Below are positions 12,150-22,497 of a stretch of DNA of 64,000 nucleotides, in pieces; the stretch's first letter is position 1, and each line of letters opens with the position of its first letter. The notes beneath the pieces were generated by a model. It worked only from the letters and a program-made list of their open reading frames with translations, made no database searches and had not been told where the DNA came from. The DNA comes from Utricularia gibba (lineage: Eukaryota > Streptophyta > Magnoliopsida > Lamiales > Lentibulariaceae). The position numbers were made by a program, and so were the translations under genes. Location: assembly GCA_002189035.1 (NCBI GenBank), contig NEEC01000013.1:558001-622000 (forward strand), in the 5' to 3' direction.

Positions 12150-12680
12150 TTATAGTAATACAATGAAAGATTTACCTTTTGTCTTGCATACTTCACTCGA
12201 ATTAGGATGCATTTGAGGAAATCTCGTTTCCATTGGAGGACGTATCCAAACAAAGCTTGTCCACCATTCCTCAAATCCTCTTCTCACGTCTGTCACTAGT
12301 ACCAACTCTTTTTTCCCCTTTAGTGTGTAGTGGTTCTTGTTTGGAATCCTAGAGCATACACTCACAGCAAAAAAATAACGAAGTTCCACCTCAAGAGATA
12401 ACTCCTCACAAATACTCACAAAAGCTAACACATATGAGATAGATCTTGGAGTTAAATGAGATAATGGAATTGCTAAACATTCTAATATTTCTTCTAAAAA
12501 GGGCAACAATGGTAAGCGTAAACCTCAACGAAAATGTTCCGTGCTTAAGGCAAATCCCATTGGACCCACACGGTTTGGAATTTCACTCTCAATCAACTCA
12601 TTTGGTTCTTTGTCCCAAATCTCATACTCATCCGGTATCAAGAATCTAGTTCTCAATTTTTCAGAAGTATATATCTACAA
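12150..12680 (-). pseudogene. Exon resembling the plant 'putative gypsy-type transposon' domain (Transposase_28-like)
   Basis: The minus strand reads LRTRFLIPDEYEIWDKEP, VGPMGFALSTEHFR, a stop at about 12522, then LPFLEEILECLAIPLSHL and SYVLAFVSICEELSLE. The order of a leucine-rich 'PF...L..L...P.QL.P.S' segment followed by 'F..ICEEL' is what I associate with the plant Transposase_28 / putative gypsy-type transposon domain. This is family resemblance from memory. The in-frame TGA breaks it. It lies inside the hAT element, on the same strand as the transposase. Confidence 0.5.
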
Positions 12681-13163
12681 AACACCCATAGGTATTGTAT
12701 AAAAAATCAAACTACAATAATTGGACAAGGTATTTCAATTTGGAACACAGATTAGCAACCATGATGGAAAATAAATCACATACCTTGTTTAATTTAAACA
12801 ACACTCCAAGTAGGTGGTGGGACTGTGGGGGCGTTCGGTCGCTTTCGGCTGGGGGGGCATGGGGGAAAGAGGTAAGAAAATTTTCTTACCGGATGGGTGG
12901 GGATTAGGGTTGTCTTAATTGTCAACGTGGGGAGTGGGTAAAGTGGGGACTGGGGTGGTGATGTGTAGCGCTATGTATGGGTGCGTGAAGAGTTGGTTTA
13001 ATTATCGAAATCATTAGGTAATGATTACGTGCAATATGTCTCTAGGTTCATCGGTTGTCAGTAATTATTTTTGTTGATTTCCAATGAGAAGTGTCGCTCG
13101 CTTGAATCGATCCGAACCCACTGTGTAATTTTTTTGGAAATGCTGTTTAATTACTCCAATTTT

Positions 13164-13860
13164 GAGGCACCAGAGTCGCTAATGTGGGTGCCTCCGTCAC
13201 CCGTAAAATTATATTTTCTAGGCACCCGTACCCTAATATTTGGGAATTGCGCAATTTTAAAAGAAGACTTAATTTTCAAAAATATACCATTGTTTTCGTG
13301 CATTAATTGGATTATAAGAAATTGAAAATGAAATTTTTTCATATATCCTAAATATTACAAAAAAAATTAAATGGCATGTTAATTAAACATTGAAATAAAA
13401 TTTTAGTAAATAAAAAATTTTCATGTGTCGTTTAGACCATCTTCCAGACACCTACATTGTATCGTGTGGGTGTTTGGAAAGAGACTAGGATTCCCTTTTC
13501 CAAGCACTCACAATGCCTCGCGTGAGTGTCTGGGAAGACTAGGCGAGACCATTTTCAGGCACCCATATTTGCACATGTGGGTATCTGGGAGTGTGCAATC
13601 ATATTCCAGGCACTCTATTTTTAGGAACGATAAGGATCGAGTCCATTATTTATTTGACTTAAAAATATTGCACTCTATACGTACGTTTTCTAAGGATCGA
13701 ATATTAGTGTATAATAAAAAAGTGCACTCTATATTTAGGAACGATAAGGATCGAGTGTATTATTTATTTGACTTGAAAATATTAAACTCTATCCTTATGT
13801 TCGATCCGTATGAGTGCAACCCTATTCCAGGCACCCACATTTGCGCATGTGGGTGTCTGG
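13164..13860. repeat. Hairpin cluster GGCACCC...GGGTGYCTGG
   Basis: Five or more imperfect inverted repeats share one design: a CCAGGCACCC-type arm, a 6-18 base loop, and a GGGTGTCTGG-type arm. Examples are 13164-13194 (8-bp arms GAGGCACC/GGTGCCTC), 13442-13479, 13496-13533, 13555-13590 and 13824-13860. In the last, 13 of 14 arm positions pair around TTGCGC. Copies differ in loop and orientation but keep the arms. Confidence 0.85.
13611..13793 (+). repeat. Direct repeat, about 114-bp period, within the hairpin cluster
   Basis: CACTCTAT-TTTAGGAACGAT and the following GAGT-ATTATTTATTTGACTT stretch occur at 13611 and again at 13725. It lies between two hairpins and contains no coding sequence. 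Confidence 0.75.
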
Positions 13861-13985
13861 TAAGGATGCATCCAAACGTTTTGGTAAGTGCTCAGATCAT
13901 ATAATTTTAATGAAAGGCATGAATACAACGTACTTCATCTTCATACAAAGTAATAGTACTTCATGAAGCACACAATGTTATCAAA

Positions 13986-16083
13986 TTAGGAGTCTTCAAC
14001 TTCATCTTCACTTGAACTTGAGGATAATGTTTGATTTTTTTTCAATGATTCTAGCCAATCCTTTAGACAAATGCATGCCTCCAGGGTCTCTACGTTCAAC
14101 TTGGACCGCTTGTGATTAAGAACTCGTCCCCCTGCACTAAACGCACTTTCGGATGCCACTATACATGCTGAAGTTGTTAGAAGATCTTTGGCCATTCTAG
14201 CCAAGATAGAGTATGTAGTAGAATTTGTCTTCCACCAACCCAATATATTAAAGTTGTCATCATCAACACCCTCAACAATAGGAGTATTATTGTAAAGTGT
14301 AATTTGATCAACAGAATTTAATGAAGATGATAAAGAGGATGACACAAATGAGCTATGTTTTCTACGAATAATGTCCATCAGATTGCGACTGCCAAACATC
14401 GAATTATTACATGTTTTAAGAATAGGAACACTAAGATCACTATATTTAGAAGCATAAAGGGAATATTTAGCATGTAAAATGTTGTTAGCATCAACATCTA
14501 TTTCTTCACAATTTTTAATGGAAAAAGCAACATCATCTACACTAAATGACTACGAAATGCATTCAAGTAATGTTTTCACACCTCTAGATTTAACCCGAGG
14601 ATTCAAAATAGGTGCAATAAGAAACAAATGTGGGATTTCATCAAAATATTTCATATTTTTCATATTTCGCACTACATCCACCAAAAAATCACAATCAGTT
14701 TGATGATCATAAAAAGCAAACGAAATTTTACAAATACATGAAATCACAAGTTGAGAAGTTGGATAATAAATACCACTCAAAATTTTAGTACAAGAATAAA
14801 ATGTTTCTAGTAAATTTACTAAACCTCTTATTTTTTCAAAAATAGAATGAGTCAAGAAATTGAAACCTGTAAAAGATTCACAAAATTGAATAAGAACATT
14901 TTCATAAGGAATCAAAAATTGTTACATATCATATATAGAATTCCATCTAGTTGGACAATCATTTTTAAATTTTCGATAACAGATATTTCTTTTTGACAAA
15001 TCCTCTTAAAATCATCTCTTTTGTTAGGTGTAGTTCTAATCATACCCACTAAATCATGAATAGGAGTTAAAAAAATTTCACATTCTTTTAAACCATTTTG
15101 AATACACAAATTTAAGATATGACAAGTGCATCTAGTGTGGAAAAAAATGCTATTCAATATAGGATTCATGCTACTTTTCAAAATATCAATAGCATTTGTA
15201 TTTGCATAGGCATTATCCAAAGAAATAGAAAAAATCCTATCAGATATTCCATAAAATGCTGTGACCTTTTCAATGATTTTAGCAATAGAAAAACCATTAT
15301 TTGGTGATGGCCATTCTTGAAAAGCTAAAATTCGTTTTTGCATACACCAAGAATTATCTACCCAAGAACATGTAATAACAATATAACTCTCATTGTTACA
15401 ACCTTTCTAACCATTACAAGTCAAACAAAAATTACATTGTAGAGATTTAAAAGTAGAAATTAAAGAGTCACGCATGTTTTTAAAATCCTCAAGTGCCATA
15501 TGATGCACGGTTTTCCTGGAAAAATTTTTGTATCCCAATTGAGCTTGTTTCAACATATCATTAAAAGAAGATTTTTCAACTAATGAAAAAAGAAGTTCAT
15601 TAAGTATCAAATAACACACCACACTTACTTGAAAAAGTTTATAATTAAAAATAAAATTAGATAATCCCACACTATTATCACCCCTAAACATAATCTAGTT
15701 TGACGAAACTGTGGTAATTTATCATTATGCTTCTCCCTAACATGCCTCTTATATGTACCGGTTCCCCAACCCTTTTTGAAAGTATACTCTTAACCACAAT
15801 GTTTACAAGAAATTTTTTCGGGATTAGAAACAACAAAATGCTCTCCAACATCCAAAGAATCATCACTAGAATTTTTTGATCTTTTACGAAAAAGGAGACT
15901 CGATGAGGTTGAAGAACCCACTTCTCGAGGACTAGAAAAATCATCATGTTCGGGTAAGGGACCACATTCAAGTTCTTGTAAAAATTGAAGGCCTTCCCCA
16001 AAAGAAAATTCTCTATTATTTTCAAAAACACAAGGTATAGTAGAATCAGATTGAGAAGAATTTTGTAAACCAGACCTCTCCAT
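13986..16083 (-). pseudogene. hAT transposase, decayed
   Basis: Minus-strand pieces follow the order of plant hAT transposases. First is an acidic N-terminus and a BED zinc finger (CKHC, a stop, then KRHVREKH) at 16083-15710, then the RNase-H-like core (15691-14912) and the C-terminal hAT dimerisation domain (14399-13986, with ILGWWKTNS and ASESAFSAGGRVL). The second catalytic Asp (ISLDNA) and the conserved Glu in ASESAFS are visible. The segment that should hold the first Asp (LTSDxW) reads LTCNG-stop instead. There are further stops and at least one frameshift near 14925. The orientation places the promoter in the right end of the element. It would have cut and pasted the element through the 18-bp ends; in this state it cannot. 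Confidence 0.9.
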
Positions 16084-16754
16084 GTTGTAAAAAATAAAAA
16101 AAAACCTGTTACCCTGCAGGCCTCATCAATGTCTCCAAGTGGAAATTTGAAACTTGATACTTCAGAGTATCTCCAATCACGAGTTGTATGCAGAAGCTGC
16201 AATAGAATTATTTCTAGTAATGAGTGATGAGATAATAAGAAAAAGTAATGGAAAACTATAAGACAGCCATATCATATATATAGATAATTTTTTTTATTAA
16301 ATTAATAGCAACGGATACTTTCAAATCCATGTGCAACTCCACAGTATGCACAATCACAAATGCATGTACTAGCCGTTGAGATTAATATATACATAAAAAA
16401 TATATTTTAAATATGATGCTGCCACGGCAATCTTCACATGAGTATTTTAAATATATATTTATGTTTAAATATGCATTGTACTACAAATATGGATAAATTA
16501 GAGATATTGGCAACGCATAACTAGTTATTGAGAAAACTATGTAGGTAATGAAATGTTAAAATATTTATTTGGTTGAACTATCGAAATTATTCAATAAATT
16601 TGTGTAATTTAGTATTTTTCTATTGAGGTTATACATTTTATATTTATTAATTTCATTCTAATTTTATAATTTATAGTATATAAATAAATGAAATAAATTA
16701 TTAAAGTGATAAAATTATCAGTAATTGAAAACATATACAATAAAATTACATTTT

Positions 16755-16970
16755 TTCAGACACCAACATTAGTTTGTGAGTGTTCAGGAAGAACATCTGA
16801 AAGATAGAGACCATTCCCTGGCCACCCGCATTTAATCATGCCTCATGTAAGAGTGTCATGAGGGTGGCTGAGATCATTTTCCAGGCACCCACATCTATTG
16901 TCAGTGTGTCTGGGAAGGAGTGTTTCAGAAGATTTTCTAGGCACCCACTTCCATCGTATGGTGTCTGAAA
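16755..16970. repeat. Right-end hairpin cluster of the hAT element
   Basis: At least three copies of the same hairpin family: 16757-16790 (CAGACACC...GAGTGTTCAGG), 16879-16915 (CCAGGCACCC...GTGTGTCTGGG) and 16933-16970. They sit about 250-480 bp from the right end, mirroring the copy at 9471 about 230 bp from the left end. Confidence 0.8.
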
Positions 16971-16978
16971 TCATATAC

Positions 16979-17045
16979 ATTTATTTATTTATTTATTTAT
17001 TTAATTTTTTAATTTTTTTCTAATTTTTTAATTTTTTAATTTTTT
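16979..17045. repeat. (TTTA)n then A/T-rich microsatellite
   Basis: About six TTTA units (16979-17003) followed by TTTTTTAA-type runs, just inside the right subterminal zone. Confidence 0.9.
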
Positions 17046-17222
17046 TCGGTTCCGAACCGTGTACAGTACGGTTCATACACGGGTCAGAACCGTCGGTTCC
17101 ACGGTTCCAAATTTGCCGAATCGAACCGAAACTGTATGGTTCCGGTTCCGGAACTAGAACCGTACGAACATCCACCTCTTGAAACCAAACTGGAACCGGA
17201 ACCGGAACCGCGGTTCCAGTTC
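17045..17222. repeat. hAT right subterminal palindrome zone
   Basis: GGTTCCGAACCGTGTAC, GTACGGTTC and ACCGGAACCGGAACCGCGGTT words in both orientations, the counterpart of 9250-9450. Confidence 0.85.
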
Positions 17223-17240
17223 GAACCGAATCCACCTCTA
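17223..17240 (-). repeat. hAT right terminal inverted repeat
   Basis: GAACCGAATCCACCTCTA, the exact complement of 9238-9255, followed by the target duplication GTTTTTCC. Confidence 0.95.
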
Positions 17241-17248
17241 GTTTTTCC

Positions 17249-17510
17249 TATTTTATCAACCTCTTTAAGTATTGTCCCTTTTTAGCATTACTCAAATTTG
17301 AATGTTGATTTTTATTACTTTCATCGAAAATAAACAAGATTACATTATTATGATGATGAAGCCTCATTATTTTTACAAAATCATCATGATTTTCGTCTTC
17401 TTAATCTATTGGGAGTGAAATCCTATTATCTCCACCCTCATTTCATATCTCATTTGTCTAAGCATGCTCAATGCAAGTATATTGACCAATTCTTTTTCTT
17501 CAATCTTAGC
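17249..17510 (-). mobile_element. LINE-like flank right of the hAT insertion
   Basis: 'CTTTAAGTATTGTCCC' and the following 150 bp parallel 33268-33430, which adjoins the LINE endonuclease fragment. This suggests the hAT element landed in a LINE copy. Confidence 0.5.
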
Positions 17511-19900
17511 TCCTTTGTTTTTGCTTAAAGCCATGCTTCTTTTTTTTTTTTTTTTTTGAAGATTTTGTTGTCCTTTTACAATTTTTCTTAATGATATTTG
17601 TTTTTAGTTTAAAATTTTTCGTGTATCTACTCCCCTCTAATAAATAAAAATTTTCAATTCATTGCAAGATATTAAATTTTTTATATCAAATAAAATTTAT
17701 AAAGTCCTAATGCATATGAATGAACAAATCCCCATAAAAATGTCAATGGCTTCAGAACGAATTCAAAAAACTAAGTACTTGTTGTGCTGAAGCGCATGCA
17801 TTCTGGTATCAAATTCAATTTAGTATTAGCTAATAATATCATGGCTTCAATAATAATTATAAAAAAAAAGACAATAGAGTTCTAATTCCAATTGATAGAA
17901 CAAAACTAGAATACCTTGAAGTTTTAGTAATGGAATGCTCACTCAACTCATGGTCCCAAAATACTTATACATGCTCTCATCTTAAATGAACCAAATCATT
18001 TCTCTTGATTTCAACTTAGCATCTTGTATCATGCTCTCACATTTGCAAATCTGAAACCAAATCAACGATCCGTTGCATTCCGTCTTCCCGAAACAAAGAC
18101 ATTTGTAATAATCTCAATGCGTTGGAGAGCTATCCAGATCTTCAGAAAAAGACATTGTATGTTCATTTATTCTTGCCTTCTTCGAATCCTCTTATTTTCT
18201 TTAACAATATTCACAAGCAATTTGTTAAAGCCAAGGATTTGTGAATCAGACAAGCACATGTATGAAGTTCAAATTGGTAAAAAACATTAATCACATTTAA
18301 AAAGATTTAACTCAATCAATTACAAGCAGTCCACAATATCTTGTATATGTATATCACTTAATGTTTTTTTTATATGAGGCTACTTGCTCTAATACCCGCT
18401 TTTAAGTTGAATTGACATTAATTAGGTTAATATTTTTTTTGGTTATTATAAGTATTGCTCAATTTATAGATAAATTTTATTATTATCATATAAACCTAAT
18501 GTATGACCTTGCTTTTTTTTAATCGAAACTCATAACAGCACATAAGGTCCATCTTAGCCACCTAAGTTTTAAGTCAAATGTTCTAATATTATGTTGAAAT
18601 AAAAAATCTGATGGATCGGACAATCACATTTGAAAAAATTAAAACTAATCAATTATTAATGATTTATAATCTCTTACATATTAATCATATTATTTTAATT
18701 TTTTGATATTAATTATTTTTTTTAACAATTCCAATGTACTTCAAGCCTTCGTTTTTCTTAGCAAATGAATGAATGCAAAAAAGTAACATTCTCATGTTGG
18801 CAATCCCTCCAAGGTGGGAGGGTGTACGGACGATCGGAAAGAGGCTTAGGATGGATGCTCGGTTAGGTGAGGGTTTTTCCCCTTATTATTCACTTGGAAA
18901 AGTACCTTTTCTATTTTTTTAAATAACCAAATATCATATGTTATTTCCTTGTAATTTTGTGATTAATTTAAACTTTGAAATTAATAAAATCACAATATAA
19001 AGCTATAAAACTATAAAGAGTGAACGAACTCTGAAAATCAAATTTCAAAATTTTTATGTTGTATTTTACTATTTTTTATCATCTGTAGAAACGGCTACTC
19101 TTCTTGTGATGGTTACTTAGGTTTTGTAAACATGGCACATAAAACTAACAAATTTTCGTCACCTCTCTTGGCCGAAATTTCGCCCAAACCGCACAACTCA
19201 AATCCGAATGACGAATCCGGAAAATGAGTTTAAGCTTTTTTGGGTCGCATGATTAGAAAAGTACCTCGTCCCCACCCACGCATTCCGCGTAGGGTCCGAG
19301 CATATAGCTTTTCTTCCTCCAACCAAAGCAAAGCGAGCTCCCCACGACCACTACGGCTACACGCAATTGGCTCGCAGATGATTGTCGTCCAAAAAAATAA
19401 AGAAACCCCTTAGTGGGCATCAACTTTTGTAGCAGATAGCAGCATCCCCCCACTCACCTCTCCAGATATTTTGGGTTTTCACTTCCTAGTTACTTTCATT
19501 ACCGCTCACACTCTACGAAGTTTAAGAGTGCGGTAATAAACCGGATCTCGTACAGGCGTTGACAGGAGGGAGTCTCGACTCTCGCACCCCCCTGGTGTTG
19601 TGCTAGGCTTGGGGGGTCCAAGTGTTTTAGGGAAAGAAGAAAAACCCATGGGCCCCGACGAAAAGGCAATGTTGCTTTCCACAAGACACTGGGAATCCTC
19701 TGTTCACACTTCATCTTCGGCCAACATTCCAACGTTAACATTCCATTGGTTAACCCTCAAACCCAATTGTAGTACGTGTTTTGTATTCTAGAAGTGAAAG
19801 AATAATGTATCTAACCAATTTATCGACGGCCGTGCATTGTGTATAGGGAAAAAAACAATAGCCACAAGAAAAAGAATAACATACAGAATTTGAACATATA
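17511..19900. other. Apparently unique intergenic and SPL upstream region
   Basis: No gene recognised. The plus-strand open frame at 18024-18290 has no recognisable domain and ordinary intergenic composition. From about 19140 the sequence becomes richer in G and C and probably holds the SPL promoter and 5' leader. The open frames at 19253-19791 overlap one another on both strands and show no family signature. Confidence 0.45.
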
Positions 19901-19911
19901 TTTTGGCCCAA

Positions 19912-20136
19912 ATGAAATTCCGTGGAATTCGAAGTCCACAGGAGAATCTAACTTCCTTCATAAAAAGCCTTGAGCTTCACACAACTTCCTTGGGCGAATG
20001 GAGAGAGACAAGTATTGTGAAACAGGTGATGAAGATGAGGCTGCGGAGGATGAAGAAAGTTCGTGGGTTGCTGCTTCCAAACCAGGATCCTCTCAGCCGC
20101 GTTCCTGCCAAGTCGATGACTGTACGGCCAACCTGA
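19912..20136 (+). promoter_or_regulatory. Possible upstream ORF overlapping the SPL start
   Basis: An ATG at 19912 opens a 74-codon frame that runs past the SPL start (19998) in another frame and stops at 20136. If the transcript begins upstream of 19912, this overlapping frame would lower SPL translation. The transcription start is not known from sequence alone. Confidence 0.35.
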
Positions 20137-20890
20137 CTTCTGCAAAGCTATACCATCGTCGCCATAAAGTTTGTGAGTTTCATGCTAAGGCTGCAGCAGT
20201 TCTTCTTCAAGGATCGCAGCAGCGCTTCTGTCAGCAGTGCAGCAGGTTTGTTCTCCGCAACTCTTTGTTTAAGTGTGTTCGTGTAGCCGGCCTCCTCACT
20301 GAAAAAGAAAAAAAATATTGAATCGTAAAATGATGAAACGAATTTCATGTCTGAGCCTGAAAAGTCCAGTTCTGACTTGCATCCCACGTCGAGTAATGAT
20401 ATGGGAAATGAAAACTTTAAGTCACTTACACGACTAGGTTGAAGGTAACACTTTTTAGGGTGTTTAGTTCTACTTATTATGAAGTGGTTCCACTTGCGTA
20501 GATCCTAAACAACAATCGCATGTATGAAGGTTAGACGTATTAATTGGAGGTTGAGTTGTTATAAGTTTATGTGCAATTTTGTGCATGAACAAAGCACTAC
20601 CAAACTCAAATGGGACAGGTACTTCATAGTAGCAAAAGGAGCTGAAACCTGAAACTTTTGTTTTTCTATTTCTCTACTCACTGTTTTTTTTTTTTTTTTC
20701 AGGTAAGTGGTTATTTTTCGAATAAAAAACACGTCATGCAAATAGAATAAACTTCTTTCAGTTTCTGAATGTCTGATTCATGCTCTTCAGGTTTCATGAA
20801 CTGTCTGAGTTTGACGACTCGAAGAGAAGCTGCCGCAGACGTCTGGCTGGCCACAACGAGCGACGCCGCAAGAGCACGTGTGATTCTTAA
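19998..20890 (+). CDS. SPL: SQUAMOSA promoter-binding-like protein, small SPL3/4/5 type
   Basis: Two exons, 19998-20245 and 20791-20890, joined across a 545-bp GT...AG intron that splits the Arg codon in CSRFH. The product is 115 aa with an acidic N-terminus (residues 8-20) and a complete SBP domain (about 37-113). Zinc site 1 is C37, C42, C59, H62; zinc site 2 is C78, C81, H85, C97. A bipartite nuclear signal follows (KR at 94-95, RRRK at 107-110). The intron position inside the SBP domain is the conserved one for plant SPL genes. The protein is little more than the DNA-binding domain, as in Arabidopsis SPL3, and such factors bind GTAC-core sites to promote phase change and flowering. The 3' leader holds a miR156/157 site (21019-21038). 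The start was chosen as the first ATG in frame with the SBP domain after upstream stops. I read no stop or frameshift. Assignment to the SPL3/4/5 clade rests on size, exon count and 3'-UTR site. Confidence 0.95.
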
Positions 20891-20920
20891 TGAGTAGAGT
20901 AGAGGGATGTTATTGTAAGC

Positions 20921-20958
20921 TAGTAGTAGTGGTAGTAGTAGTAGTCGTCGTCGTCGTC
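20921..20958 (+). repeat. Trinucleotide microsatellite (TAG)n(TCG)n in the SPL 3' UTR
   Basis: About three TAG units, one interruption, four TAG units, then five TCG units. It lies between the SPL stop codon (20890) and the miRNA site (21019), so length changes would alter the spacing. Confidence 0.9.
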
Positions 20959-21018
20959 TTTGTAAGACGAAGAGCATCTGGCACAAACACTGGGATTAGG
21001 TGTTGGTGAACATGTAGG

Positions 21019-21038
21019 GTGCTTTCTATCTTCTGTCA
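21019..21038 (+). promoter_or_regulatory. miR156/miR157 target site in the SPL 3' UTR
   Basis: GTGCTTTCTATCTTCTGTCA. Against miR157 it pairs throughout except for one G:U wobble at the sixth base. Against miR156 it has a wobble and two mismatches. It is 128 bases past the stop codon; a 3'-UTR location is the known arrangement for SPL3/4/5-type genes. It predicts repression in the juvenile phase. Confidence 0.93.
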
Positions 21039-21099
21039 CTTGTGTATTTGCCTTTCATAAAAAGAACTTGTTCTGGTTGTTCAACTTGGACAAGTTGTG

Positions 21100-21470
21100 G
21101 GAGATGCATGCTTATCCATACATCTGCTCACAATCCCAGATCAGACCTGCTTCTAAGATCCAGGAGTATTGAGAGATGAAATTCAGAGCACTTGTTTTTT
21201 TTATCAGTACAAATTTTGCATTTTTATCTTCAGCAACAAAAATAGACGTATCTATCTTATGCAATTAATTAAAGCATTGGATGGACAAACTGATCATCCG
21301 TACCAATTTATAGCTCACATATTATACCTTTTCCAATAAATATGATGATCAACATTCGATTTGTTTGAACGTTTGGTATTTCTTCGACTCAAATAGCCCA
21401 TATTGTAACATATGACCCGACCCTTATAGTCTTCTTAATTTTTTATGATGTTACATGTGTTGGAGAGTAC
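21100..21470. other. SPL 3' end and intergenic
   Basis: No gene seen. The SPL polyadenylation site should lie here, but no single signal stands out. Confidence 0.4.
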
Positions 21471-21479
21471 GGCCATATC

Positions 21480-21960
21480 TATTCATCTGCTACAACATCA
21501 TTGGATTTGCTTCTTCTTGATAAAAACAGATTAATGTTCCCCTATTACTTCTCCATTACCTTCTTTACTTTGTTCTCTAACACGTTATTGATAATCTTAT
21601 ATTGCATCCCAACTAGACTTATCCGCCTATGGTCAAGATCAGATATTGGTGTTGCTTTTTTCAATATTAGGAAAAGAAAGAGGTATTGGATCCACTACCT
21701 ATTAGGGAAGTAGACACAAATCTTTCATGAAATTCACAATTCCTTCCTTTATTATTTCCCAATCTTTTTTATTATTTCAAAGGATAATCCATCTGGACCT
21801 AGTGCTTTATCATCTCTGCAACTAACACACGGCTTGCTTTATCTCTTCTTCCGTAATGATGCTATCTGTCCCTCTACTTGAAGCTTTTGATCACCCTCTG
21901 CTTGAAGCTTTTGATAGCCTTCTCACACTCGTCAGTTCCTTTCATAGTCAGTCTACAATT
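21480..21960 (-). pseudogene. L1-type LINE reverse transcriptase, N-terminal fragment
   Basis: The minus strand reads SIITEEEIKQAV, then DDKALGPDGLSFEIIKKDW, then RRISLVGMQYKII with NVLENKVKKVM. These match the fingers region of plant LINE RTs (DKAPGPDG, ISLVG, YKII). Frames shift between the pieces and the catalytic YADD region is absent. Confidence 0.8.
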
Positions 21961-22261
21961 AAATGTGTATAAGTGATAACATACATTTTATTAATATTTT
22001 TATAACATAAAATCATCATGTTTTCTTATTATTCAGGCTTTATTTGTGTGGTTTTTCATATTTTAAGTGATATTTATATTATTTTCATGTTTATGTGTAA
22101 AAATGAATTAAATCACTTGATTTAGTCTGTCTTGTATTATTAATATTTAACTGAGTCTTAACAGAAAAAATAGTAACGAATCTGACTAAAAAGTACAGGC
22201 ATTAAGTCAAAGGGTCACATTATCTGAATGACTACTCAAAAAACACTAGCAATACATAGAT

Positions 22262-22450
22262 GGGAAAACCGAAATATAGACTACTTTTACAATTAATAGG
22301 AGAAATTGGGTTCATGCTTGATCAGTTATCTAGACAATGACCAAGCTCGATGACTCATTGAGACTGTTTGACAATCGCATTAACTAGTCGAGCATATCAT
22401 ACATTCTCAAAGAGTCATTGAGATTGTCATAAAGGAAAATAAATATTTGA
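22262..22450 (+). repeat. MULE left terminal inverted repeat
   Basis: Starts GGGAAAACCGAAATATAG; its inverted partner ends at 30334. It contains repeated TCGATGAC...TTGAGA words, also present in the partner, which are candidate transposase sites by analogy with MuDR. Confidence 0.8.
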
Positions 22451-22497
22451 TTTTGGAAAACATAGAAATTAAAAAAAGAACAGATGGAATGTATCTC

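Larger units (their letters stand above)
9238..17240. mobile_element. hAT-superfamily DNA transposon, about 8.0 kb, with captured gene fragments
   Basis: Bounded by an 18-bp perfect terminal inverted repeat, TAGAGGTGGATTCGGTTC at 9238-9255 and its complement at 17223-17240. The flanking 8-mers are GTTTTCCC (9230-9237) and GTTTTTCC (17241-17248), 7 of 8 identical, the size expected for a hAT target duplication. A decayed hAT transposase lies inside on the minus strand (13986-16083). The left two-thirds carries an FCP1-like phosphatase fragment and a Transposase_28-like exon, both minus. Subterminal zones at both ends are packed with GGTTC/GAACC palindromes, and hairpins of one family recur inside. 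The element sits in LINE-like DNA. It is unlikely to move itself, because the transposase has stops, a frameshift and a lost catalytic segment. Confidence 0.93.

Noticed and set aside
9471-13860. Regular hairpins as a CRISPR-like array
   Set aside because: Spacing is irregular, repeats are imperfect and palindromic, there are no unique spacers or cas genes, and this is a plant transposon.
18024-18290. 88-aa plus-strand open frame
   Set aside because: No recognisable domain, AT-rich, no splice context; treated as intergenic.
19253-19791. Open frames on both strands upstream of SPL
   Set aside because: They overlap each other and the probable promoter or leader; no family signature.
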